Assembly (NCBI GenBank): GCA_014904845.1
Contig: MU119242.1
Coordinates: forward strand, 186,001 to 250,000
Direction: 5' to 3'
DNA from: Acephala macrosclerotiorum
Taxonomy: Eukaryota > Ascomycota > Leotiomycetes > Helotiales > Mollisiaceae
DNA length: 64,000 nucleotides
Below the pieces are notes generated by a model. It worked only from the letters and a program-made list of their open reading frames with translations, did no database searches and was not told the DNA's origin. A program made the position numbers and the translations under genes. Shown one piece after another: positions 31,816 to 41,522 of the stretch (the first letter of the stretch is position 1; each line of letters begins with the position of its first letter).

Positions 31816-33698
31816 TCAATTCTCCCCAAAATCAGATGATTCCCAGGCAGCGGCCAAAGCTGCCAATCCACCCGCTCGAAGGCACCATCCAGCCCCATCT
31901 TGACTTCCAGCCAAATTTGATATCCAGAAAATTCCACTACATGCCAATGCTGCAGCAATTTGCGGGATCGAGATCGCCGTGTTATGGAGACTCATGATGA
32001 GACCCGCCTGGTTATCATCTGAAGATTCCAGCTCTGCCGTGGCAATTTCTTGCCGTCTACTCTGCTTTGTTGCTAATTCTTGGCCGATAATAGCATATGG
32101 AACCCACAGCGTCATGGCCCACGAAGCACCGCTGAGGGCGATCAGGACAGTGCCGCCAATATGCGTCTTCACAAGGAAAGTAGAGAACATTAGAATGGCA
32201 AAAGACACATGCGCTGAAGTCCAGATCTGGTAGATAGTGAATCTCCGGATGAAGAGGTGCTGGGACTGCGACTTGGACTGAATTGAAGAATTACTAATAG
32301 AACGGGTGATGAACTGGACCAAGATATTGGCGGCAAGAGCGACAATTGCAGACAAAAATGTTGCAAATGTACCGACTCGAGTGCTGGTGATACGCTTTAT
32401 ATTTGGTTGGTGTTGATATACCTCTGTGGTTTGGAGTGCGACCGCATCAGAATCTATTCATCCAATTAGTGTCATTCGAGCTGAGGTTATGTTGAGAACG
32501 TACATAATTCACCAATATAACTACAGAACAGCATTAGTACTTCAACAGTTTGCGGATGTTTTCTGACTTGTCTGACTTACGTTGTTGCGTAGAAGAGATA
32601 TGGGAACCACCCGATCCAAGCCAGAAACTGAATTCGGAGAACTCTGCGAATTTTGAGCGGCTTGGTTCTGAAAGTTTGGAAAAGCCGTCTTGCTGTAACA
32701 AGCACTCCTGTGTTCCTACCAGATGGAAGGAGAAATAACTCTGGGCTCCTTTCGTGAATAAAGCAGCACGTGATTGGGGCGGTGGTTGCTACCGCGAAAG
32801 AAGCAAGGAGGCACAGGCCTTGAAACTGTGTCTGACACAGAGAATCGATGAAGCCTGGGAGAGGAGAAAATCCCACAAGATACCCGAGAATGTTTCCCGC
32901 TCCTGTCATGAAACTTGCCCATGCGTTCGCCTGCGCCTGTTGGTGACTTGGGCAATTTTCCACGACGAGCGCTCGAAGACCAACTTGAAGGGGCTGGATC
33001 GAGATGTTGAGAACGTAGATCCAGAAGACTGCGAAAGCTATCACAATACTCGCGACTGCATCTTTCTCAATGTCCAAGTGGCAAACAAGCACAACCCACT
33101 CGATGCTACTTTCACTCCAGCCGAGCATCAAGATCGAGAAAACCGTGCTCGCAGCTCCAACGATGATGAACGGCCTTCTCTGGCCCCAAGAGATTCTACT
33201 CCTGTCGCTGATATACCCCACAATTGGTTGTACGAAAGCACCACAGAATGGCCCTGCAATCCATACCAAGGCGGTCAACGATTTGGAGAGCCCAATGGAC
33301 ACCAGGAACGGCTAGTCATCTATCAGCCCTTTCTGTTTTAGAATGCGGTTCGGAGAGGTATATTTGACTTACTGCACCCTGTGAAAGAATCACAGACCAA
33401 ATCACTTGCAATCTATAGTCTACTCTTAGCATGGAGCTAGGGAAGGATGTCGGATGGGGACTCACCCTCCAATACCACACGTCAATGCAATTAAACGCCA
33501 CAAACTCAACGAGATCTCGCCATCTTCATGTTCTGAAAACAACGGAACATTACCATCAGTGGACGAGACTGGATCTTTTTCACTTTCTGAGCGATCAGAA
33601 GAATCATCTGGTGAGCCCCAAGACTGGTAGGGACTTGAGGAGTGGAGGGCTTCCGACATGTCGTCAACGGGAAGAGAAGAAAAAAGAACCACTTTCAT
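31816..33698 (-). CDS. MFS transporter, GPH/sucrose-transporter-like
   Basis: Exons 33466..33698, 33373..33412, 32581..33311, 32504..32520 and 31816..32453 (all frames consistent, exon 4 only 17 nt) give 552 residues. The signature of the glycoside-pentoside-hexuronide/sucrose symporter group is visible: GLSKSLTALVWIAGPFCG, then GYISDRSRISWGQRRPFIIV (the D-x(n)-GRRRP loop after TM2), and TASVHQQQANAWA-like LRALVVENCPSHQQAQANAW. About 12 hydrophobic segments; cytosolic Ser/Asp-rich N-terminus of 60 residues. In this context it may export or import the cluster peptide or a sugar-like precursor; substrate unknown. Upstream: TTCCGGAG at 33804-33811 and ATCCGGAA at 33825-33832. Confidence 0.9.
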
Positions 33699-34260
33699 GA
33701 ACCGAATACAATCAAAGATCTAAGACAAATGAATATCATCTGGAGAAATTGAATACGAAGGTTGTGTTGCATCAATAGACCCCAGGGTAGCACGTGTGGC
33801 TGGTTCCGGAGGCCGAACCAGGAAATCCGGAACTTCTTACTTTAAGCCAATGCATTCACTGCCAATCCCTTCACACTTGCTGTTTATTTTTGGAGTAAGT
33901 TGCCCAAGTATTTACCCACTTGTAGCAACTTTAACGAATTTCAGAGTAGTTGCAAGTTCACCTCACATGACTACGTCGACGAACTTGATGTCCTAACACC
34001 TTGCCTTTTTAAGACTGGGATAGGTATTACAAGACTTGGCACCTCGGTATATTTAAACGATTAGTAGCTGAATCTATGGAAGTACATGGGGCATGTTTGC
34101 GCTCGTTCACAACCGATCGATGTCTCTGTTTGAAAATCCCACTAAACTTGAAGGATCGAGCTTGCCGCAAGCTTCGAATCGTGAGATACTTGACTCTCCG
34201 TCACAACATAGTAGACTATCAAAATGGCGATAATACACTCGTGTTCCTGTTACTTGCCAA
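33699..34260. promoter_or_regulatory. transporter promoter with CCGGA motifs
   Basis: TTCCGGAG (33804-33811) and ATCCGGAA (33825-33832) lie about 110-130 bp upstream of the transporter ATG. Otherwise no gene is seen in this stretch. Confidence 0.4.
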
Positions 34261-34707
34261 TCAGTAACACTCTTTTTCAATTTTGCTTTCTGCCAGGAAA
34301 CTTCTGGAGGTGGAAATATTATTGACTTTGCATACTGGGAATTGCATCAACACAAAATTATCCTTGAATAGCAGATCAGCAAAAAAATCCAGTCAAACAA
34401 ATTTAGGATACTTACTTGCAGTCAGAGGATCCCACCAAGAAATCACTGGGCTGTCATTCCCACAATTTCCTACAGTGGCGGCGACTTGTGAAAAAAATTA
34501 GACGAGTTCGAATCAATGAACAGTTATTGGCATGCGCTTACCATTACTCATTCCTAGTAATGCTACTAAGCTTCCAAATGCGGCTGAAGATGCTAGCCAA
34601 AGAATAAAGCATAGGAAGACAAGTCTCATCGACCACGGTCTCCTGCGCTTCTTTTCCGAAAGCACTTGAGGGACACCCCACAAGATGAAATCTTCCTCTC
34701 CAAACAT
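34261..34707 (-). CDS. small spliced membrane protein in the cluster
   Basis: Three exons on the minus strand, 34542..34707, 34416..34484 and 34261..34334, stay in frame and give 102 residues. Exon 1 encodes a basic segment (SEKKRRRPWSMR) followed by a membrane span (LVFLCFILWLASSAAF). Exon 2 contains GNCGNDSPVISWWDPLTA and exon 3 ends KIEKECY. The topology (short cytosolic basic start, one span, short lumenal part) matches a truncated UstYa-type protein, but no HxxHC is present. It shares a 258-bp divergent promoter with the UstYa-like gene at 34966. May be a genuine short gene or a degraded UstYa-like copy. Confidence 0.45.
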
Positions 34708-34965
34708 TTCTTCAAAGGTTCGAAAATTATACTGGGAGTACTGAAAGGAATTTCCCCGAATTGCTTACTTGTAGCGTCGAACATTTTCTATCTCACAAGT
34801 CCAGGGGAGATCTCGGACCAATGAGGATGCACCACCAGCCTCCGAACTTTCAATCCGGAGCTGCAACTGGTACACATGTGACTCCAGATTCATCATTCAT
34901 GTTTCCTCCTAGATCTTTCAACTATCCAACTAGTAGAACAAATTGTTCTGACACTCGTCACTGTC
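34708..34965. promoter_or_regulatory. divergent promoter with CCTCCGAA and ATCCGGAG
   Basis: CCTCCGAA at 34839-34846 and ATCCGGAG at 34853-34860 lie in a 258-bp space between the small membrane gene and the plus-strand UstYa-like gene. Confidence 0.45.
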
Positions 34966-35860
34966 ATGAGTCTCTCCTCCAACATCGCAAAAATCATGCG
35001 TGCATCGCCACCAAAATACGAACCCGTCAACGAACAACAAGACGACGAAGAAGCAACACTACAAGATTCTCTGATATCCAACTTTGGTAGAGACCGACGA
35101 ACACTTCGCTTGAAAATCATTGGTTTGGGTTTCTGTCTCGGAATCCTGATATCTACATTTCTCATCCTCGTTGCATTCGGTATTATTTTGTATAGCATCG
35201 TCAACCAGATTCATCCCACTCCAAATGTCTGTGGAACTACAACAACCGTTGCAGGTCCATCTTCTGGACTACAGAAACCTGGAACTTTCTTTTGTGGTAG
35301 CACTGCTGCTGAAGCCCGCGATCTTGGCTGCCAATGGGACATTGTAAGTTCCTCTGATTTTCGCATCCTAAAATCGTGTTTTCCGCGACTTCAATGGTTG
35401 TGACGACGAAGTCCCCATGTCTCAATTGATGCATAGCTACACTCAAAAGTCACTTAAAGGATTAATACTGACTCCGCAATTTTAGATGACTATGTCCTGG
35501 GAGCATCCCGACTGCTTCGATGCCGACCTGACAAGAGAATTCGAAGAACAAGGGCCATGGACCTTCTACCACAGCTCAAGGCCTGGGCCAGAAATTCCCG
35601 AGCCCGAGATGCTCACTTTGATTCCTTACGACAAAGTCGGCGATCAGCCGGAGCGTATGTGGACTGACAGGAGATACCATATCTATCATTGCATCTATGC
35701 TTGGAAGATGCTGCATCGCGCGGTAGAGAGGGGCTGGAAGGTGGGAGCAGAGTTGGCGAGCTATCATCATACTGAGCATTGCTCGTCTGCATTAGCAAAT
35801 ACGAGTGTCCCTATGGATGCCATCATTACGAAGGTTAACGTGCAGTATCCGATTTGTTGA
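34966..35860 (+). CDS. UstYa-like protein, second subfamily (paralogue of 26053 gene)
   Basis: Exons 34966..35343 and 35486..35860 (intron GTAAGT...TTTTAG, 142 nt, phase 0) encode 250 residues. N-terminal acidic region, then a long membrane span near 52-78 (LGFCLGILISTFLILVAFGI), a lumenal Cys-containing segment CGSTAAEARDLGCQWDI and TMSWEHPDCFDADL, and paired motifs HIYHC (191-195) and HTEHC (221-225). The shared CGS..EA...GC..DI.T.(S/A)W..P.C.D pattern with the 26.1-kb protein shows they are paralogues. Being both in this cluster suggests duplication with functional split; the exact oxidation performed cannot be read from sequence. Confidence 0.85.
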
Positions 35861-36033
35861 GATGCACAGTTTGTCTGAAATATGCAGATGTTAAGTAGAA
35901 CGATGGAGGACATGAGGTTTCGATGTACAGAAAGCGAGCAGAACAGTCAACGAACATGAGACTTCAGCGCAGATAGACATGGATTCGTGATTCATCTTAT
36001 GAAGTGAGATTATGCCTGAAATTAAGCGCCTTG

Positions 36034-36522
36034 TCAAAGCATTTCCCGTACAATTTGCACGCGGTGACAGAACAAAGGCAGCTCGCCTTTAAGCTGATGC
36101 GTCACCCAAAACAATTGAGGGTACCCATGAGCCCACTCACACACCATCCACCCCTTCCACACCTTCTCACCAGAATTCTCCTCCTCGAACTCCAATAGCT
36201 CCTCTTTCCCATCTCCAACACTATCGGAGAACACTAATCCATCACTCCCTCCATCTTCTACGATCTCCACCTTCTCCCACCCAGCGCGCTGGCCACCATC
36301 CGTTCGAAGCGCCAATCCCCATTGCCGACCTTCGTGAGAAGCGGAGGTAAAAATGATACGTTTCCCGTCTAAGTGACCTTTAATAAATTTCGGTGGTGCG
36401 GGTGTGAGAACGACGGAGTTGATACCGGAGCCGTGATGGCGGAGGTAGAGGTTTGTGTATGGAGAGACTGGCTGGCCAGGAAGCGGAGCAGTCTTGAGGA
36501 AGAATTGGGGCTTGGATGCCAT
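36034..36522 (-). CDS. DUF7907-like protein at cluster edge
   Basis: Single exon of 162 residues, ATG at 36522. The layout FFLKT..., TNLYLRHHGSGINSVVLT, WGLALRTDGG..AGWEKVEI and the terminal block GWMVCEWAHGYPQLFWV resemble the fungal DUF7907-type proteins I know (often secreted, function unknown). Here no signal peptide is apparent. CCGGAG (36731-36736) and TCCGAC/TTCGGACC lie upstream, hinting at co-regulation with the cluster. Whether it belongs to the pathway is uncertain. Confidence 0.65.
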   Translation of the reverse strand: MASKPQFFLKTAPLPGQPVSPYTNLYLRHHGSGINSVVLTPAPPKFIKGHLDGKRIIFTSASHEGRQWGLALRTDGGQRAGWEKVEIVEDGGSDGLVFSDSVGDGKEELLEFEEENSGEKVWKGWMVCEWAHGYPQLFWVTHQLKGELPLFCHRVQIVREML

Positions 36523-38613
36523 GACTGAGAGTTGATGTAAATTCTAACGTGGAAAGTGTTGTCTTGCTTGCAGAGTTGTGCGATGATTTTCTGACGTAGT
36601 CGGAGCTGAGACGATTGCAAAACAAGAATCGAGTCAGCTGATGAGCCTGGCGATCTCAGCGATCAAGGCAGGTGTGATCTATTACACAAGCAGGCCTGTC
36701 TTTACAACCCGGACCAAGGAAACCCGAACGCCGGAGTTTCTAAATCCGACATTGACTTGTCAACTTTCGGACCACCGTGATTAATCAATCGACTACCGAC
36801 ACTAATCGTCCGTAAAGACACTCCAGAGTCTGTATACCGATGTCGAAGTGAGAGTCTGTTTTGATAACAACGAGCTACTGGCTTCACGAATTTTGAGAAC
36901 GAACATATCTCGCTATAAGGCGAAGCCTCTAACCTTGGGACTACCCTCTGCTTTAGGCCACTTTTTACACCAAAAACACCGATTTTTAACTTTTATTATT
37001 TCCACGAATAATTATTATAAATACTTAAAATTAAAAAATTGAATTCTTTATATGAAAAGTGAAAAATTTACGGAATTTTTTTTTAAATTTAAATTACGTA
37101 ATATTTTTTTAATTAGACTTGGAAAAAGAAATATATTAATTTTAAACTTTTTTAAACTTTAATAACTTTTTATAATATTCGCTAATAAAAAATTTAATTT
37201 ATTAAATAAAAATTCGAATTAAATAGTTTTATAAAAAGTTACTAATTAGTTTGGTTTTTATTAAATTTTAAAAAAATCTTATATAAATTTTTATTATAAT
37301 ATAATAATAATTACAAAAGTTATTTAAAAAAAATTAAAAAGTTAAAAATATATATAAATTATATAATTTTATTTTTAAAGTTTCGAGATTTAATTAAAAA
37401 AATTTTAAATTTTTTTTTTTTTAAAAAAAGTGAAATTTTACGATTGTATTTTAAGCTTAAAATATATTATTTATTAAATACTTTTTATTTTTATTAATTA
37501 TTCGTAAAAATAATAAAAGTCCAAAATCGGCGTTTTTGGTATAAAAAGTGCTCCAAGGTTAGGAGTTTCGTTTTAATAAAGCTATTTATTACTCGGCGCG
37601 CCTGCACTGTAGGCTACTAATCCTAGATTGAAATCCAACATGGGAACAAAGATTGCCAAAGGCTACTGAGTAATCCTCTGGCAGAGCCCTGAGTTAATTC
37701 AGCGTACTACTTCATAAGCTTGTCATCCAAGCAACGTGCTGGGTCATCCATAAACCAATACGAGTAGAAGTATCTTCTGTACGACGTCGTCATAAGGCAT
37801 GCATGGATCCAATGAAAGTTTGTGACATTTATTATTCTCTGAAAAATCCCCAATCATTCCCTTTCAAACTTTTGAGGAATCAAGAGGAATGATCAACGAG
37901 GGACCATGTGCTGGAGTACAACGAAGAAAACTTTGACAGTACACCTCCAAAATGAAAAACTATCAAATTCTCCACACATTTGAAGCATCTCAAGCATGAA
38001 AAGGTCTCTTGAATCTTTGAATATCTAAACCACGCGGCGAACGCACAAAGTCACACACTGCCATGGAAGTATCCATGGCCCGCTCAACAAAAAAGAAATG
38101 CAAAAAAAAACATACAACAGTAGGGATTCGCTGATGGTCACCCACTCAACTACTAATCTACCGATTTAAGGCTTGTGTATGGCAGAGCGGACGGGATGCC
38201 CATTTCTCCTTAATCTATGGTCGTATGTGATAGCCACAGGCAGTATTTAAATATATATCGCCAGTTGGGAGGGGAGGGTTTGGTTCAGGCCTTCGTCTGA
38301 GACTCTTCGACTGCTCACGCAGGATCGCTAGCATTGCTGCAGAATATATGGAAGTAATGGGGGCTTCTTCAAGGAGGAACGAATTTGAGCGTCTTGATAT
38401 TGATATTTGCTGAGGAGGTGGTGTGTTTGTTGTCGTTACGAGTGTGGTGACGAGAAGTTCTTATGAAGAAAGGGAAGCTCAGACCCCTGTCCGCCGTCTT
38501 GCCTAATGGGGAACAACGCGTCGCGAGGCTACAATGTACACAACCTCATCTCTACAAGCACTACGAATCTGCCAGACCTTAACGAAAACACATCGTATAA
38601 TCAAAGCAACATA
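36523..38613. other. intergenic with RIP-decayed AT-rich element
   Basis: About 2.1 kb without a gene. It contains the AT-rich repeat at 36.9-37.6 kb and the leader of the YSA1 gene. Confidence 0.6.
36911..37584. mobile_element. AT-rich, RIP-like decayed inverted-repeat element
   Basis: Very AT-rich (visibly above 80%), with long imperfect terminal inverted repeats of about 100 bp. The left end includes CTAACCTTGG...CACTTTTTACACCAAAAACACCG and the right end reads back as CTAACCTTGGAGCACTTTTTATACCAAAAACGCCG; differences are mostly C/T or G/A transitions, as RIP would leave. No ORF survives. Probably a non-autonomous DNA element. Confidence 0.75.
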
Positions 38614-39536
38614 ATGTCCAGCAATCTAAACCCCGGTGACGCAAAGGTCGTGAAGACAGAGCCTCTTGTTCGTACCCCACTTCTACCCCTCAACTACCCC
38701 TCCAATCTCCTCCTATAGCTATGAAGCTCTGCTAACACAAGCCACAGGACACCAAAGATGCAAGATGGACCCGCCTCATCCTGTCCGTACCCTATATCTC
38801 GAACGTCAGCTTGCACCGCTGACTTCTTCTCCACAGAACAACGTACACTGACCCCACAGGCACAGAACGCAACTGGGAGCACGCCGAACGACCAACCCGC
38901 CCCAAGAACTCTGAAATCGATGGCGTAGGCATAGTTGCTATTCTCGACAAACCTACTGGTACATATCCTCTCTCTCTGAATCTGCGAACTTGAGACCTAG
39001 GATCTGGCTAAGATATGGAAATACAGGTCCCGAAATCATCCTGCAGAAGCAATTCCGACCCCCAATCAACGCAGTAACAATCGAGGTCCCAGCCGGTCTT
39101 GTTGACGCAGGAGAGACGCCCGAAGAAGCTGCTATTCGAGAGTTGAAGGAGGAGACCGGGTATATTGGGAAAGTGAGCGAGACGACGCCTGTTATGTTCA
39201 ATGGTTCGTTTGCCAGTGAGGCTTCCTCTGCTACCTGCCTTCCCTCACACTTTCTTCTCGTAACAACTCTTACTGACAATCTCCGTTATTGTGATAGATC
39301 CCGGATTCTGCAACACAAACCTTCGAATGATTCACGTAACAATCGACCTCTCATTACCCGAGAACCAGAACCCAAAGCCGCAGTTGGAGGAGAATGAATT
39401 CATCGAGGTCTTCACGATTCCGTTGAAGGATTTCTATCCTGAGTTGAAGAAGTTAGAGGCGCAGGGCTATGCTATGGATGCTAGGGTTGCTACGATTGCG
39501 GAGGGATTCGAGTTGGCTAAGCGATGGAAGTTGTGA
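38614..39536 (+). CDS. YSA1: ADP-ribose pyrophosphatase (Nudix), YSA1-type
   Basis: Hydrolyses ADP-ribose to AMP and ribose-5-phosphate. Exons 38614..38667, 38748..38782, 38837..38958, 39027..39203 and 39298..39536 give 208 residues, typical for YSA1. Nudix box: [20 protein letters not shown] followed by TGY (G-x5-E-x7-REUxEExGU) is intact. Surroundings [36 protein letters not shown] and [19 protein letters not shown] are well conserved in fungal YSA1. The frame is open to an ATG at 38506, which would add 36 Ser/Thr/Asn-rich residues; I used 38614 because family members begin with the short AKVVKTEPL block. Donors GTTCGT and GTCCGT are non-standard but needed for frame. Confidence 0.9.
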
Positions 39537-39763
39537 ATGCCAAAGATGTCATATTGTTGAGACCAATGGAGAGAACAAGATCAGTCCATGGCAATGAGAA
39601 AGGCTGCGCGATTCTGCATTCGCAGGCTTTTCTCAGAGCACAAAGATCATGACATGACAAACGATGCGTTACGAAGACTTCGATTGGCAGAAATCATAGA
39701 AACTATAGAAGTATCATGCCCTTTTTAATTAACGAGCAAATCAGACTGAGCCAGCCAGCCTGA

Positions 39764-40969
39764 TCATAACTTCCCACTCCGTCTTAAACCATTATACAAA
39801 GCCCAAGCACCCAACGCCTTCGCATCCCTAGCTCCTTCCCTCCACAAATCTTCTAGCTTCACCAATTTCAATGTAATCTGTAGATTTCCTTCAAGTTAGC
39901 ACCTCGTTCTCTTGCAGAAACGAACATTTTAACTTCAACCCCCCACCCCCCCTCTTTCCAAAAATAGACGTTCATAGAAACAAATCACGTACCTTCTCAC
40001 CCTCATCCCTCAATCCCGTTAACCTCCCCGTCCAACTATCAAGCTCGCTCCTCTTAACCTTCTTTTCACACATAAACAGTGGTATAAACTCATCGCATCC
40101 TCCTGCTGACGGGAACATCGCATTCGGCAACCCTTCCCCCTCCCCTTCCTTTACACTCTCTTTCTTTCCTTGTCCAGCAAGTTCACTCAGATTGACAAGT
40201 TCGGACTCCTCAATCTTAAGCCCGACTTCTTCCCAGATTTCTCGAGCTGCGGCTCCACCAAACGTCCCACCATCTACCATCCCGGCGGGTAGTTCAACGA
40301 ACTCCATACTACCCGCCGCGACGCGGGGTTGGACTGTCATTATTACCCATTTCTCCTCCCCTTCCCCTTTTCCGCCCCCATCCTTTCCTTCTGGCAAGTC
40401 GTCAGGAGTCAAAATAACTAACATCCCTACGCTAGGACCGCGAAGGAATATAGATCCAGGAAGATATTCATTATTAGAATTAGTGATTGAGGCAGTGAGA
40501 GATAGGAATCCAAGTTTCGTGGGGGAGAATTTGGTGAATGATTGAATAGTTATGCTGTTTAGGGTGTATGGGTGGGTGTGGAAGGGGTGTGTGGGGTTGG
40601 TGGTTTGGAGGGAGAGGGAGGAGAGGAGTTTTGTGTGCCAGTTCTGGGGTTTCGGTTAGTGAATTGTTCTATGGAGGAGTGAATGGAGAGGTGGTGAAGA
40701 GAGGATATAGCGAAATGAGAATCGGTGGAAGGGGGGTCACGGGGTTGAGAGGGAAGAGGATGACGAGGCTGAGAAGGGAAACTGACCTTGAAGGCTGGGA
40801 AGTTGAGGAGTTCTTCTTTTGTTAGACCCTCTGCTAATTTAACCTCCACATCCGTATCTGGAATTTTGAACGTCGACATCTTTGCTGCACCTCTCAATAT
40901 CAAACTACCTTGTTGATGTTGGTTTCGCAAGGGGAAGATTGTTCGACCAAGTCGAAGAGGCCGAAGCAT
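39764..40969 (-). CDS. Nudix hydrolase, NUDT14-like, possibly mitochondrial
   Basis: Three exons on the minus strand: 40787..40969, 39993..40643 and 39764..39877, encoding 315 residues; a start at the next ATG (40879) gives 285. The Nudix region reads ELPAGMVDGGTFGGAAAREI then WEEVGL; the first Glu of the box is Thr but REIWEEVGL is intact. The second half matches fungal UDP-sugar/ADP-sugar diphosphatase-like Nudix proteins (KLEDLWREGARDAKALGAWA near the end). The longer N-terminus (MLRPLRLGRTIFPLRNQHQQ...) is Arg-rich and without acidic residues, like a mitochondrial presequence. Alternative starts could give cytosolic and mitochondrial forms. It converges with YSA1, 227 bp apart, but the two are not close paralogues. 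Confidence 0.8.
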
Positions 40970-41522
40970 AAGTACTTTGAGAAGAAGCACAATCGTGGCG
41001 CAGCAAAATCAAGGCTTTTATACTGGTCGGTGAGTGATTGTTGTCCGTGACTCAAAATAGGTGTGTGATTGTGAACACGAGGCTGCAGCGTGTTGTGTAC
41101 AAATGCCTGGGATGAAAGCGGCATGACGTCGCTTAAATTGGGGTCTGCCTGATGTCTCAGCCTCGTGACAGGGGTGCGGTGCGAGGCTGAGGTGTTGACC
41201 GAGAATTGTTCTGACCGATTGATGGTTGGAGAATAGGAGATTCGTTCTTTGATTTGAGTGCTTTTTGGAAATGCAAGAAAAATGAAGGCGAGAGCGAAGT
41301 GGTCATTCGTCACAAGCGAATCGTGAAAGGAAAAGGGGAAGCGAGTCGATGTCCGTCCTGACCATGAAATCTTACATCTATTCCGTCTATTTTAAACCCT
41401 CTATAATTTCCAGATATTCTAATGCCGCTCCTGCTCCAAACTCCAAGACAATACCTGGTGATGCCCAAAACCAACTTCATCTTACACATTCATCACTCAT
41501 TACCCCTTCTTAAAAGTAACAA
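40970..41522. other. intergenic, no gene seen
   Basis: About 550 bp between the Nudix gene start and the aquaglyceroporin 3' end; contains overlapping small frames without support. Confidence 0.4.
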
